Shown here: piece by piece, positions 25,440-36,749 of the stretch
How positions within the stretch are numbered: position 1 is the stretch's first letter
Layout: the number at the start of each line of letters is the position of its first letter
Source: Hyphomicrobium sp.
GTDB lineage: Bacteria; Pseudomonadota; Alphaproteobacteria; Rhizobiales; Hyphomicrobiaceae
DNA: 64,000 nucleotides
Assembly: GCA_003987725.1 (NCBI GenBank)
Contig: RXJH01000006.1
Span: forward strand, 124,001 to 188,000
Direction: 5' to 3'
The notes under the pieces: generated by a model
The model's input: the letters and a program-made list of their open reading frames with translations, nothing else
The model's database searches: none
What the model was told of the DNA's origin: nothing
Program-made: the position numbers and the translations under genes

Positions 25440-25973
25440 TCACTTCACCTGCCGCTTTTCCAGCTTCCGCGCCAGCGTCCGGCGATGCATCCCAAGCCGC
25501 CGCGCGGCCTTCGAGATGTTGAAATCGGTGTCCACGAGAGTCTGGTGAATGTGCTCCCATTCGAGCGTCTTGATCGACGTCGGCCGCTCCGTGAGCGCGA
25601 TGCCGCTGTCGCCCTCGGCCTTGCCGAAGGCCTCTTCGATGTCGTCCGAACTCGACGGCTTAACAAGGTAATGCCGCGCGCCGAGCTTGATCGCTTCCAC
25701 CGCCGTCGCGATGCTCGCAAAGCCCGTCAGCACGACGATCACCGTGGACGGATCGTGCGCATGCAAAGCCTCGACACACGCGAGACCGGATTCGCCATTG
25801 AGCTTCAGATCGACGACCGCGTAGCCCGGCGTCCGCGCCGCCAGGATGGCACTCAAGGCCTCGCGCCCCGGCGCAACGTCAACAACGTAATCGCGCCGCT
25901 CGAATGAGCGCTTCAGCGTCGTCGCGAAGGCGGCATCGTCTTCGACGATCACGAGCGTGCGTTTAGTGTCCAT
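25440..25973 (-). CDS. regA: Redox response regulator RegA/PrrA/ActR type
   Basis: A 177-residue response regulator. The receiver domain has the acidic pocket (VIVEDD) and phospho-acceptor Asp55 (AVVDLKLNGESG). After a short linker the Fis-like helix-turn-helix NISKAARRLGMHRRTLARKLEKR-type sequence closes the protein and is nearly invariant in RegA. RegA activates or represses oxidases, carbon fixation and other redox genes when phosphorylated by RegB. The ATG at 25973 overlaps the regB stop by 11 bases. A decayed copy of its 3' end lies at 24095-24168. Confidence 0.93.
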   Translation of the reverse strand: MDTKRTLVIVEDDAAFATTLKRSFERRDYVVDVAPGREALSAILAARTPGYAVVDLKLNGESGLACVEALHAHDPSTVIVVLTGFASIATAVEAIKLGARHYLVKPSSSDDIEEAFGKAEGDSGIALTERPTSIKTLEWEHIHQTLVDTDFNISKAARRLGMHRRTLARKLEKRQVK

Positions 25974-27309
25974 GCGAACGTGCTCCCAGTGCCAAGGCAG
26001 CAAGCGGCAGCTTCAGCGTTACGGACGCGCCGCCCAGAGATTGATTGGCGGCCGAGACGCTGCCCCCAAGCTTTCGTACGACATTCACGACGAGGAAAAG
26101 CCCGAGCCCGCCGCCCGGCTTCCCCTTGCTCGATTGATAAGGCTTGCCGAATTGCTCCAGCATCTGCGGGCGGAAGCCCGGTCCTCGATCCGAAACGCGG
26201 ATGATAATCGTATCGCCCTCGCGTGCGACGTAGACGCCGACCCATGCAGGCGAGGAATCGTAGGCGTTGTCGAGCACGTTGAAGACGACCTGCTTCAATG
26301 TCGAATCCGAGACGATCGGAAGATCCGCACCGAACGCGTTGGTAAATTCGAGCGACGACGGCGAGCGCGCAGCGCGCCATTCCTCGACAAGCTCGTTGAC
26401 GAACGTATTGACTGTCGTGACGCGCGGCTCTTCTCCGCGCGGGTCGCCCGCCGACAACAGGACCCCGGTGAGGATCGATTTGCAGCGTTTCACCGCGGCC
26501 TGCATCTCTTCGACCTCTTCCAGCAGTTCCGGACTGGAAGCGATCGCCGGCACGCGCTTCCAGTCACCGAGAATGACGGAGAGCGACGCGAGCGGCGTCC
26601 CAAGCTCATGCGCCGCGCCCGATGCGAGAAGACCCATACGGACGATGTGATCTTCCTCGGCTGCGCGCTGCTTCAATGCCGCGAGACGCGCGTCGCGTTC
26701 GCGAAGATTGCGCGTGATGCGCGTCACGAACACGAACAGCAATATCGCAACGAGCGCGAAGCAGACGAGCATGCCAATGATGTGCAGCTTGAAGAGATCG
26801 CCGAAGGCTTCGGGCAGATCGAGCGGCCGGTAACCGACGGTGAGGGCCGCGAAGCAGAGGCACGTCGCAGCGACCACGGTCCCCGTCGCGCGCCTGTCGA
26901 GCAGCACGGCAGCCAGCGTCACCTGCAGGAGATAAAGAAACGTGAAGGGGTTCGTGGCACCGCCGCTGAAATAGAGCTGCGCCGTCAATGCCGCGACATC
27001 GAACAGCAAAGCGCCGAGGAGAACCGCATCACGCACCTCACGTCCCGCCTTCAGCCAAGCCAGGCTGCCGAGATTGAGCGCGACCAGGGCCGCGATGACC
27101 GCCGCCATCGGTAAAAGCGGCAGGCTGACGCCAAGAACGAATTCGACGATAACGATCGTCGCGATCTGGCCCGCGACTGCGATCCAGCGAAGCTGGATCA
27201 GAAGCAGCAAGTTCTTCGTGCCGGCGGGATCGCCGGTGAGCTGAACGCTGGGAACGTCCAGACTGTCCGTCTCTTGGCGGTCTGGGACTGTCTCAGTGCG
27301 GCTCAGCAT
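25963..27309 (-). CDS. regB: Redox sensor histidine kinase RegB/PrrB/ActS type
   Basis: A 448-residue kinase with about six membrane helices (residues 35-200). The quinone-binding motif GGATNPF is at residues 116-122, between helices 3 and 4. The H-box is at His234 (SGAAHELGTPLASLSVILGDW). Cys276 (AVKRCKSIL) is at the place of the redox-active cysteine of RegB. ATP-binding motifs follow (FNVLDNAYDSSP, VSDRGPGF, GGGLGLFLVVNV). RegB is known to respond to ubiquinone redox state. It is 47 bases after surf1, in the cyo operon. The ATG at 27309 is used. Confidence 0.93.
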   Translation of the reverse strand: MLSRTETVPDRQETDSLDVPSVQLTGDPAGTKNLLLLIQLRWIAVAGQIATIVIVEFVLGVSLPLLPMAAVIAALVALNLGSLAWLKAGREVRDAVLLGALLFDVAALTAQLYFSGGATNPFTFLYLLQVTLAAVLLDRRATGTVVAATCLCFAALTVGYRPLDLPEAFGDLFKLHIIGMLVCFALVAILLFVFVTRITRNLRERDARLAALKQRAAEEDHIVRMGLLASGAAHELGTPLASLSVILGDWKRVPAIASSPELLEEVEEMQAAVKRCKSILTGVLLSAGDPRGEEPRVTTVNTFVNELVEEWRAARSPSSLEFTNAFGADLPIVSDSTLKQVVFNVLDNAYDSSPAWVGVYVAREGDTIIIRVSDRGPGFRPQMLEQFGKPYQSSKGKPGGGLGLFLVVNVVRKLGGSVSAANQSLGGASVTLKLPLAALALGARSHGH

Positions 27310-27356
27310 GACGGACGAGGTCCTATGTCGCTCCGGCGGCAGACAAGACCCGCCGG

Positions 27357-28178
27357 TCAGTGAAGGGCACCTTTGCCGGACGCCTTCGATGCACTGCGGA
27401 GCCGAACTTCCTCGCGCCCAACCCGGATCGCGGCCACGACGAGCATCAACGCCAGCGTGAACCAAGTCAACGCATAGACGAGATGGTTGTTATGGAAGGC
27501 GACCACCGTCAGTCCGCCGATGGGCAATCCGCCCGGGTTCGGCGTTGCATCGGCATCGATGAAATAGGGCGCGGCGTTCGTAAGTTTGCGCGCCTCCGCA
27601 ATGGCCTCCACGTCGCGGGAAAACCAGCGGCCGGCAACGGGATCGTTGCTCCTGAGAAATGCCCCCTTCGGCTCCGTAAGGCGGAGAAGCCCCGTCACGG
27701 ACACCTCACCGTCGGTCTGACCCTCGGCGCGCGACGCTGGATCGCGCTTGTTTGGTGGCACGAAGCCACGATTGACGAGAACCGTGAAGCCGTCCGTTGT
27801 TTCGAGCGGCGTCACGACCCAGTAGCCGCTGCCGTCGTTCGTCACGGCGGTGACGAGCGTTTCGCGATCGTTGCGGAAATGACCGGTCGCCGCGACACGC
27901 CGGTATTCGTCGCTCTTGGCAGTGATGGACGGCCAATCGGTTGGACCGGGCGCCGCTTGAGGAGCCGCATGAACCCGCGCTTCGACGCGCTGGATGAGAT
28001 CGAGCTTCCACGCGCGCCGTTCGATCTGCCAGACGCCGAGCGATAGAAGACCAACGATACCTGCGAACCCCAGGAGGGCTAGAACGCCGAGAGAAAAGGC
28101 GGAACGCGGCCGCTTCGTGCGCCCATCGTCCGCCTTTCGGTCGTTCAATCCCCCGAGCCCTTGGGCGTCGGATGTCAC
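27357..28178 (-). CDS. SURF1-family cytochrome oxidase assembly protein
   Basis: A 273-residue protein with two membrane helices at the ends (FSLGVLALLGFAGIVGLLSLGVWQIERR and the C-terminal YALTWFTLALMLVVAAI) around a periplasmic domain. LGVWQxxR, GFVPP, and FHNNHLVYALTWF are SURF1 signatures. SURF1 helps insert haem a or o into oxidase subunit I. A GTG start at 28178 overlaps the cyoD stop as GTGA, indicating coupled translation; an upstream ATG would overlap cyoD by 60 more bases. Its place in the quinol oxidase operon implies a role in this oxidase. Confidence 0.9.
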   Translation of the reverse strand: MTSDAQGLGGLNDRKADDGRTKRPRSAFSLGVLALLGFAGIVGLLSLGVWQIERRAWKLDLIQRVEARVHAAPQAAPGPTDWPSITAKSDEYRRVAATGHFRNDRETLVTAVTNDGSGYWVVTPLETTDGFTVLVNRGFVPPNKRDPASRAEGQTDGEVSVTGLLRLTEPKGAFLRSNDPVAGRWFSRDVEAIAEARKLTNAAPYFIDADATPNPGGLPIGGLTVVAFHNNHLVYALTWFTLALMLVVAAIRVGREEVRLRSASKASGKGALH

Positions 28179-28561
28179 GGCAGCTGGCTCGGATCCATGC
28201 CCGGCATCATGTTCGTATTCATGTGGTACATGACCCACAGCGAACCTGCGAGCGTGATCACCACCATGACGACGGTGAAGATCAGCGCCAGCATCGTCCA
28301 GCCGCCTTCCGAGCTCGGCGACATGTGCAGGAAGTAGACCATGTGCACGACGATCTGCACCGCGGCCAGCGCCAGGATCGCGACGGTCGTCAGTTCGTTG
28401 TTGCCGAGCTTGCCCGTCATGACGAGCCAGAAGGGAATGGCCGTCAGCACGACCGATAGGCCGAAGCCGATCAGATAGCCGCGAAGGGTCGACTCGGGAT
28501 GCCCGCTGTCGTGATGACCGTGCGCATCGTGAGACCCGTGACCGTGTTCGTGCGTGCTCAT
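28175..28561 (-). CDS. cyoD: Cytochrome o ubiquinol oxidase subunit IV
   Basis: A 128-residue subunit IV with a His-rich N-terminus (STHEHGHGSHDAHGHHDSGH) and three membrane helices (RGYLIGFGLSVVLTAIPFWLV; AILALAAVQIVVHMVYFLHM; a third at the end). CyoD assists assembly of the Cu(B) site. ATG overlaps the cyoC stop (ATGA). The C-terminus runs longer than E. coli CyoD with a Met-rich end (MNTNMMPGMDPS). Confidence 0.93.
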   Translation of the reverse strand: MSTHEHGHGSHDAHGHHDSGHPESTLRGYLIGFGLSVVLTAIPFWLVMTGKLGNNELTTVAILALAAVQIVVHMVYFLHMSPSSEGGWTMLALIFTVVMVVITLAGSLWVMYHMNTNMMPGMDPSQLP

Positions 28562-29202
28562 CGGAGCACTCCCATTAAATAGACGAAGGTGAAGACGCCG
28601 ATCCAGACGACGTCGAGGAAGTGCCAGAACATGCTGAGGCACAGAAGCCGCCGCTTGTTGGCTTCGATCAAGCCGAACCTCCACACCTGGGTAATGAGCG
28701 TGATCATCCAGATGATGCCGAAGGTGACGTGCAGACCGTGCGTGCCGACAAGCGTGAAGAACGACGACAGGAACGCGCTACGCTGAGGCGTCGCTCCCTC
28801 GTGAATCATATGCGCGAACTCGTAGAGCTCGATGCCGAGGAACGCAGCGCCGAAAAGACCCGTCACCACGAGCCACAACAGCATCGCATTGACGTTCTTC
28901 TTCTGCATCTCGAGCACCGCGAAACCATAGGTGATCGACGAAAGCAGCAGCATCGACGTGTTCACCGCAACGAGCGGCAGATCGAAAAGCTCTTTCGGCG
29001 AAGGTCCGGCCGCATAGCTGCCACCGAGAACGCCGTAAGTCGCGAAGAGGACTGCGAAGATGAGACAGTCGCTCATCAGGTAGAGCCAAAAGCCGAGCAT
29101 GGTGCTCGAGCCTTCGGGATGGTCGTGCTCGTCGGCGACGTAGAAGACTGGAGTCTCTTTCGCCTCGGTGAGACTGGCGCTCGCTGCTGTTGTCGTCGTC
29201 AT
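28558..29202 (-). CDS. cyoC: Cytochrome o ubiquinol oxidase subunit III
   Basis: A 214-residue subunit III with five membrane helices. Family motifs include LGFWLYLMSDCLIFAVLFATY, NTSMLLLSSITYGFA, GTHGLHVTFGIIWM and the C-terminal FWHFLDVVWIGVFTFVYLMG. It is a structural subunit with no redox centre. The start is 3 bases after the cyoB stop and the end overlaps cyoD. Confidence 0.96.
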   Translation of the reverse strand: MTTTTAASASLTEAKETPVFYVADEHDHPEGSSTMLGFWLYLMSDCLIFAVLFATYGVLGGSYAAGPSPKELFDLPLVAVNTSMLLLSSITYGFAVLEMQKKNVNAMLLWLVVTGLFGAAFLGIELYEFAHMIHEGATPQRSAFLSSFFTLVGTHGLHVTFGIIWMITLITQVWRFGLIEANKRRLLCLSMFWHFLDVVWIGVFTFVYLMGVLR

Positions 29203-29205
29203 CGA

Positions 29206-31212
29206 TTATGCCCGTACGGTCTGAAGGAGCTGCGTGCGTTCACGCTCGGTTTCAACGACTTGCTCGCGCGGAATATGGAAGCTGCGATGATAGTTGAATG
29301 TGTGACCGATCGCAGTCCCGATAAGTGCAACGAACCCAACGATAACCAGCCACCAGATGTGCCAGATCAAAGCGAAGGCCACTATGGCGCTGAGGCCCGC
29401 GAGAATAATACCCGCGCCCGTGTTGCTCGGCATGTGGATCGGCTTGTAGCCTTCGAGCGGACGCTGATACCCGCGCTTTTTCATATCCCACCACGCATCG
29501 TTGTCGTGGATCACGGGAGTGAAGGCGAAATTGTAGGCAGGCGGCGGCGACGACGTCGACCACTCGAGCGTGCGGCCATTCCACGGATCGCCCGTCACGT
29601 CGCGAAGCTTGTCGCGGTTCTTGATGCTGACGGCAATCTGCACCAGGAAGCAGCCGATACCGATCGCGATCATGACGGCGCCGAGCGCGGCAATGATGAA
29701 CCAGATCTGCAGCGACGGATCGTCGAACACGCGCAACCTGCGGGTAACGCCCATCAAGCCGAGGACATAAAGCGGCGTGAAGGCGAACCAGAAGCCGATG
29801 ACCCAGAACCAGAACGACATCTTGCCCCAGAACGGCTCGAGCTTGAAGCCGAACGCCTTCGGGAACCAGTAGGTGATACCGGCGAACATGCCGAACACCA
29901 CGCCGCCGATGATGACGTTATGGAAGTGCGCAATGAGGAACAGGCTGTTGTGAAGAACGAAGTCGGCCGGCGGCACTGCGAGAAGCACACCCGTCATGCC
30001 GCCGATGACGAACGTCAGCATGAACGCGACCGTCCACATCATCGGCACTTCGAAGCGGATCCGCCCGCGATACATCGTAAACAGCCAGTTGAATATCTTC
30101 GCGCCCGTCGGGATCGAGATGATCATCGTCGTGATGCCGAAGAACGAGTTGACGCTCGCGCCGGAACCCATCGTGAAGAAGTGGTGCAGCCAGACGAGAT
30201 ACGACAGGATGGTGATGACGACCGTGGCGTAGACCATCGACGTATAGCCGAAGAGCCGTTTGCCGCTGAACGTTGAAACCACCTCCGAGAACACGCCGAA
30301 CGCCGGCAGAATGAGGATGTAGACTTCCGGGTGGCCCCAGATCCAGATGAGGTTCACGTACATCATGGCGTTGCCGCCGAAGTCGTTCGTGAAGAAGTTC
30401 GTGCCCGCATAGCGGTCGAGCGAGAGAAGCGCGAGGACGCCCGTCAGAACCGGGAACGCGGCTACGATGAGGATGTTGGTGCAGAGCGCCGTCCAGGTGA
30501 AGACAGGCATCTTCATCAGCGTCATGCCGGGCGCGCGCATCTTCACGATCGTCGCGATCAGGTTCACGCCGGATAAGAGTGTCCCGACACCGGCCACCTG
30601 TAACGACCATATGTAATAGTCGACACCGACATCCGGACTGTACGCTAGGTTCGAAAGCGGCGGATAGGCAAGCCAGCCGGTGCGCGCGAACTCGCCGACG
30701 AACAGCGATGCCATCACGAGCACTGCGCCCATGACGGTCATCCAGAAGCTGAAGTTGTTGAGGAATGGGAAGGCGACGTCGCGCGCGCCGATCTGCAGCG
30801 GCACGACGAAGTTCATCAAGCCCGTGACGAGCGGCATCGCCACGAAGAAGATCATGATCACGCCGTGCGCGGTGAAAATCTGATCGAAATGGTGCGCTGG
30901 CAGATAGCCTTCCGAGCCGTTGAACGCGATGGCCTGCTGCGCGCGCATCATGACCGCATCAGCAAAGCCGCGAAGCAGCATCACGAGCGCGAGAATGATG
31001 TACATGACGCCGATGCGCTTGTGATCGACGCTCGTGAACCACTCGTGCCAGAGATAGCCCCACAGCTTGAAATAGGTGATGGCGCCAACCACGGCCAGGC
31101 CGCCGATCGCGACGGCAGCAAATGTTGCGACGAGGATCGGCTCATGAAGCGGCAGCGCTTCGAGCGTCAGCCGTCCGAAGATGGCCTTCATGAGTTCAGG
31201 ATTATCAAACAT
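29206..31212 (-). CDS. cyoB: Cytochrome o ubiquinol oxidase subunit I
   Basis: A 668-residue haem-copper oxidase subunit I of the quinol type. The quinol-site residues are readable ([16 protein letters not shown] and [17 protein letters not shown]). Cu(B) and haem ligands occur in [12 protein letters not shown] and LHHFFTMG, and in [15 protein letters not shown]. The close match to E. coli CyoB extends through GRTLEWATSSPPP-like sequence. It reduces oxygen with ubiquinol and pumps protons. ATG at 31212, 17 bases after the cyoA stop. Confidence 0.97.
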   Translation of the reverse strand: MFDNPELMKAIFGRLTLEALPLHEPILVATFAAVAIGGLAVVGAITYFKLWGYLWHEWFTSVDHKRIGVMYIILALVMLLRGFADAVMMRAQQAIAFNGSEGYLPAHHFDQIFTAHGVIMIFFVAMPLVTGLMNFVVPLQIGARDVAFPFLNNFSFWMTVMGAVLVMASLFVGEFARTGWLAYPPLSNLAYSPDVGVDYYIWSLQVAGVGTLLSGVNLIATIVKMRAPGMTLMKMPVFTWTALCTNILIVAAFPVLTGVLALLSLDRYAGTNFFTNDFGGNAMMYVNLIWIWGHPEVYILILPAFGVFSEVVSTFSGKRLFGYTSMVYATVVITILSYLVWLHHFFTMGSGASVNSFFGITTMIISIPTGAKIFNWLFTMYRGRIRFEVPMMWTVAFMLTFVIGGMTGVLLAVPPADFVLHNSLFLIAHFHNVIIGGVVFGMFAGITYWFPKAFGFKLEPFWGKMSFWFWVIGFWFAFTPLYVLGLMGVTRRLRVFDDPSLQIWFIIAALGAVMIAIGIGCFLVQIAVSIKNRDKLRDVTGDPWNGRTLEWSTSSPPPAYNFAFTPVIHDNDAWWDMKKRGYQRPLEGYKPIHMPSNTGAGIILAGLSAIVAFALIWHIWWLVIVGFVALIGTAIGHTFNYHRSFHIPREQVVETERERTQLLQTVRA

Positions 31213-31229
31213 CTTTAAATTCGTCCCGG

Positions 31230-32447
31230 TCAGGAGTTGGACGGCCGCGGTGCAAAGGATTGGAAAGTCGTGCCGGGACGCGGCAGGCCCGCGCCCTGGA
31301 GGGGCGTTGAGCTGACCGGCGTCGGCTGCTGGACCTCGGTCATCTCCATGCCCATCGGCGCGTTTGTCGTGCAAACGCTCGCGACGTAGGCCTTGGCGAG
31401 GACCGGCGCCGAACCGCGTCGGGCCGATTTGTCGTATTCGATGCGCTGAACGAGATCCGCACCAGCGAGGCCCAGTCCGCCCTTGGCGTCGATCGCCGCC
31501 ATCTCATGCGTACACATCTTGCCGGGCTGAACGCAGAGGTTCACGATCAGGTGGAAAAGGTTCGGATCGACGTTCGCAAACTTTTTGACGGGGACGCCTT
31601 CGCTCGGCCGTTCGAGTTCGAGATATTCGGTGCGTCCGAGATTGCCGCCGGCTGCCTTGATGTCCGAAACCCACTTTCCGAAATCGGCGTCGTTCTTCGC
31701 AAGGAAGTCGAAGCGCATCTTCGAGAAGCCTTCGCCGCTGTAGTTCGCGGAAAATCCCTTGAAGTCACCGGGCTTGTTGATCACGGCGTGAAGCTGCGTC
31801 TGCATTCCCGGCATCGCGTAGATCATGCCCGCAAGCGCCGGAACGTAGAAAGCGTTCATCACTGACGATGCGGAGATGCGGAAATGGATCGGCTGACCGA
31901 CAGGCGCCGCCATCTCGTTGACGGTCGCGATCCCGTAATCGGGATAGATGAAGAGCCACTTCCAATCGAGCGCGACGACATCAACCTTCAGCGGCTTCGT
32001 CTCGCGCGCCACGGTCTGGCCCGGAGCGGTGCGCTCGATCGGGCGGAAGGGATCGAGCAAGTGCGTCGCCATCCATGTGATGGCGCCTAGGCAAATGATG
32101 ATGAGGAGGGGAGCTGCCCAAATAACGAGCTCGAGGTGAGTCGAGTGATCCCAATCGGGATCGTAAGGCGCCGACGTGTTCGACTGGCGATATCGCCAAG
32201 CGAAAAAGACCGTCAGTGCCATGACCGGAATGATGATCAGCAGCATCAGCACGGTCGAGATGATGACCAAGTCGCGCTGCTGCATGGCGACGTCGCCGGC
32301 GGGGTTCAACACAATAGCGTTGCAGCCGCCCAGCAAAGCAAGGAGCGGCAACAAGGCGAAAATTCGATATGGCTTCAAGGCGATCCGCGTCCCATCGACA
32401 GAGCTTCCTCGGTCACTCCGTAAAACGCGCTGAGCATCGAGCGACAT
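31230..32447 (-). CDS. cyoA: Cytochrome o ubiquinol oxidase subunit II (lipoprotein)
   Basis: A 405-residue subunit II. A lipoprotein signal ends at Cys42 ([13 protein letters not shown]). Two membrane helices follow, then the periplasmic cupredoxin domain ([44 protein letters not shown]). The Cu(A) ligands are absent, as in quinol oxidases. About 90 residues past the usual end form a C-terminal extension with [15 protein letters not shown] and Pro-rich sequence. The start is uncertain: ATG 32447 is used, and starts at 32495 or a TTG nearer the signal are possible. Confidence 0.93.
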   Translation of the reverse strand: MSLDAQRVLRSDRGSSVDGTRIALKPYRIFALLPLLALLGGCNAIVLNPAGDVAMQQRDLVIISTVLMLLIIIPVMALTVFFAWRYRQSNTSAPYDPDWDHSTHLELVIWAAPLLIIICLGAITWMATHLLDPFRPIERTAPGQTVARETKPLKVDVVALDWKWLFIYPDYGIATVNEMAAPVGQPIHFRISASSVMNAFYVPALAGMIYAMPGMQTQLHAVINKPGDFKGFSANYSGEGFSKMRFDFLAKNDADFGKWVSDIKAAGGNLGRTEYLELERPSEGVPVKKFANVDPNLFHLIVNLCVQPGKMCTHEMAAIDAKGGLGLAGADLVQRIEYDKSARRGSAPVLAKAYVASVCTTNAPMGMEMTEVQQPTPVSSTPLQGAGLPRPGTTFQSFAPRPSNS

Positions 32448-32717
32448 TGGACAATTTGCCCAACGCCAACTGGCCGCAGCGATAAGCGCGGTCAAAAATC
32501 CGAATTTGAAGAGAATATTATGCCCGCGTCATCGAGATTTTCGTCGCGCCGTACACCAGTCAGAACCGCGGCTGGCCGGGCACATGGCAACTGTTTCGTT
32601 CAGCTGTACCGTTCTCGGGCTAACTGAAATCTGCTTTCAAGCAAGAGGCGCGAATGCGTGTAATCAGAGCACTGAGCAGTAAACAGCTGCAGCGCCCTCA
32701 AAGACGTTCTTGATGAT

Positions 32718-32966
32718 CTAGCCGCCCGTGCGGCCGGTACCTCTTCTCCAGGCGGCTTCGCGGGCCCGCTCGCTAAAATCGGGATGTTTCGCGACCGACG
32801 AACGCAACGTCTTCCAGGCCGCAAGCAAGCGTTCAGCAAGCTCGACGTCTTCGTCGCTCACGGACGACGGACGAAATTTCGCCGCAGCCCGCAAAGCGTT
32901 CGCCTGGCGCTCCATCTCGGCGATGTGTTTTTCGGAAGCGGCCAGCTTATTGTCGATTTCTGACAT
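32718..32966 (-). CDS. Small coiled-coil-like hypothetical protein
   Basis: An 82-residue protein with a helical, heptad-like N-terminal half (IDNKLAASEKHIAEMERQANALRAAA) and a second helical part (DEDVELAERLLAAWKTLRSS). It ends in an Arg/Gly-rich tail (REAAWRRGTGRTGG). An AGGAG lies about 10 bases before the ATG at 32966. No family recognised. It sits alone between cyoA and atpC on the minus strand. Confidence 0.55.
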   Translation of the reverse strand: MSEIDNKLAASEKHIAEMERQANALRAAAKFRPSSVSDEDVELAERLLAAWKTLRSSVAKHPDFSERAREAAWRRGTGRTGG

Positions 32967-33108
32967 GGGAGGATACTCCTCTCTCATGACAATCCAACCG
33001 TCGAAGACAGGTCCGAGTTGCATGTCACAAACCGAACTCGCGGTACTGGGGAAGAGCATGCCCAGACGACAACGCAGTCCCGCAAGCGTCTCAGGGCTTG
33101 GCTGACCC

Positions 33109-33148
33109 GAAATACAAAAGCGCGCCCGGCATTGATGCCGGACGCGCC
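33109..33148 (-). terminator. Rho-independent terminator after atpC
   Basis: On the minus strand a GC-rich stem (GGCGCGTCCGGCAT with ATGCCGGGCGCGC, one mismatch) around a 2-4 base loop runs into TTTTGTATTTC. It lies 43 bases after the atpC stop and closes the ATP synthase operon. Confidence 0.85.
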
Positions 33149-33190
33149 AAAATGAAAAGTCGACTGCCGTGCGCCGAGGTCAAGCCCTCG

Positions 33191-33589
33191 TTAGGCCGCC
33201 CGCGCCGACAACCGCCTGAGTTCGCCGACGAGCGTGTCAGCCATCCGCCGGGCGGCATCATCCTTCGCAGCGGCGAGTTCGGCTTCCGCCGTCTTGAGCT
33301 CCTCAGCAAGCGACGCTGCCGTAAGCTCCTCGACATCGTAAGCCCGCTCGGCAAGGATCGTCAGCCGGGACGGATCGACTTCCACAAAGCCCGACTTGAC
33401 GAACAAACGCTTGCGTACGCTCCCGGCCGTCACATCGAGCACCCCCGGACGGAGGGTCGAGATGACCGGCGCGTGTCCTGCGAGAACCGCGAAATCGCCT
33501 TCTGCGCCCGGAACGACAACCTGATCGGCATCGACCGAAAGCAACACCCGCTCGGGCGAGACGAGTTCAAATCTGAATGTGCCTGCCAT
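33191..33589 (-). CDS. atpC: ATP synthase F1 subunit epsilon
   Basis: A 132-residue epsilon subunit: N-terminal beta sandwich (FELVSPERVLLSVDADQVVVPGAEGDFAVLAGHAPVI) and two C-terminal helices (EELTAASLAEELKTAEAELAAAK). Epsilon couples rotation to c-ring turnover and can inhibit hydrolysis. It is the last gene of the atp unit, 35 bases after the zinc-ribbon gene, and is followed by a terminator. Confidence 0.95.
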   Translation of the reverse strand: MAGTFRFELVSPERVLLSVDADQVVVPGAEGDFAVLAGHAPVISTLRPGVLDVTAGSVRKRLFVKSGFVEVDPSRLTILAERAYDVEELTAASLAEELKTAEAELAAAKDDAARRMADTLVGELRRLSARAA

Positions 33590-33624
33590 TTTAGTTCGTC
33601 ACCCTTCGAACGCTTTCGCGCTTC

Positions 33625-33897
33625 TCAGACCTGAGGCGGTTGATCTTCACCGTCGCCATCGGCGCCGGCCTTGGCCCTGACTTCCTCCGGCGTCTGCAGC
33701 TTGGTGCCGCAAAACGGACAGAAGAACAACGGATGGTCGACGAGACCCGGCTCGTCTTCCTCGAGGTCGACGAGACCGACGGTCATGTAGATGACCTCGT
33801 CCGGACCGACCGTGATCAGGGGATCGAAGTCGCCGCCTTCGAGAGCCTCTTTCAGCTCCTCGCAGCAACTTCCGAATGCTTTTCCGGCTTCCGCCAT
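33625..33897 (-). CDS. Small zinc-ribbon-like protein inside the atp operon
   Basis: A 90-residue acidic protein with two cysteine pairs: Cys11-Cys12 (GSCCEELKEAL) and Cys60/Cys63 (LFFCPFCGTKLQTPEEV). The second has the look of half a zinc ribbon. The rest includes PLITVGPDEVIYMTVGLVDLEEDEPG. No catalytic motif is seen. It lies between atpD (66 bases) and atpC (35 bases), on the same strand, and must be on the same transcript. Function unknown; I know no conserved ATP synthase subunit of this kind. A Shine-Dalgarno-like GAGAGA precedes the ATG. Confidence 0.7.
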   Translation of the reverse strand: MAEAGKAFGSCCEELKEALEGGDFDPLITVGPDEVIYMTVGLVDLEEDEPGLVDHPLFFCPFCGTKLQTPEEVRAKAGADGDGEDQPPQV

Positions 33898-33963
33898 GAA
33901 CTTCTCTCTCCTGGCGGCGCGTTCGCGCGGTATGACCCGCGCGAAACCGCGTGCACTATGATG

Positions 33964-35824
<1,861 letters not shown>

Positions 35825-35839
35825 GCGCCAACCTCCGGA

Positions 35840-36724
35840 TCAGAGCGCTTCCGCGCCCGAAATGATCTCGATCAGTTCCTTCGTGATGTTCGCCTGACGC
35901 TGACGGTTGTACTTGATCGTCAGCTTGTTGATCATGTCGCCGGCGTTGCGCGTGGCGTTATCCATCGCCGACATCTGCGCACCGTAGAACGAAGCCGAAT
36001 TCTCAAGGAGGCCGCGGAAAATCTGCGTCGAGATATTGCGCGAAAGCAGGAAGCCCAGAACCTCTTCCTCGCTCGGCTCGTATTCGTGAACCGCTCCCGC
36101 GCCGCCCTTGGCTTCGCCCGCCGCTTCGGTGACCGTTGCCGGAATGAGCTGCAGCGCCGTCGGCTTCTGCGCGATGACCGATTTGAATTCGGAGAAATAA
36201 AGCGTCGCGATGTCGAATTCGCCGGCCTCGAACATCTCGAGGACGCGATTGGCAATTCCTTCCGCGTGCGCAAACGTCAACTGCCTGACGCCCTGGAAGT
36301 CTTTGCGCTCGACGATGTTACGGCCGAGATCGCGCTTGAGATTATCGGCGCCCTTGCGGCCGACCGTCAGGATCTTCACCGTCTTACCGGCGGCGATCAG
36401 GCGGTTGGCATCCGCACGCGCAAGCTTTGCGATGTTCGAATTGAAGCCGCCGCAGAGACCGCGTTCCGCCGTCATGACGATCAGCAGGTGAACCTGGTCT
36501 TTGCCGGTGCCGACGAGCAGCGGCGAAGCGCCGTTCTTATCGGCAACCTTCGAAGCGAGGCTTCCGAGCACCGATGCCATCCGCTCGGCATAGGGACGGG
36601 CAGCCGTCGCGGCTTCCTGCGCGCGGCGCAGCTTCGCCGCGGCGACCATCTGCATCGCCTTCGTGATCTTCCGCGTCGCCTTCACCGAGGCGATGCGGTT
36701 GCGCATGTCTTTTAAGCTCGCCAT
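35840..36724 (-). CDS. atpG: ATP synthase F1 subunit gamma
   Basis: A 294-residue gamma subunit, the central rotor shaft. The N-terminal helix [31 protein letters not shown] and C-terminal helix ([37 protein letters not shown]) form the coiled coil. [11 protein letters not shown] is a family motif. It begins 25 bases after the atpA stop. Confidence 0.97.
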   Translation of the reverse strand: MASLKDMRNRIASVKATRKITKAMQMVAAAKLRRAQEAATAARPYAERMASVLGSLASKVADKNGASPLLVGTGKDQVHLLIVMTAERGLCGGFNSNIAKLARADANRLIAAGKTVKILTVGRKGADNLKRDLGRNIVERKDFQGVRQLTFAHAEGIANRVLEMFEAGEFDIATLYFSEFKSVIAQKPTALQLIPATVTEAAGEAKGGAGAVHEYEPSEEEVLGFLLSRNISTQIFRGLLENSASFYGAQMSAMDNATRNAGDMINKLTIKYNRQRQANITKELIEIISGAEAL

Positions 36725-36749
36725 CGGGCGTTCTCCTCAAGGAACCCGA

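Noticed and set aside
23634-25440. Genomic island integrated at tRNA-His
   Set aside because: No integrase and no repeat of the tRNA 3' end was found downstream. The duplicated sequence is from regA, not the tRNA.
28621-30276. A 551-codon plus-strand frame opposite cyoB and cyoC
   Set aside because: Highly charged, repetitive translation complementary to conserved oxidase genes; no independent evidence.
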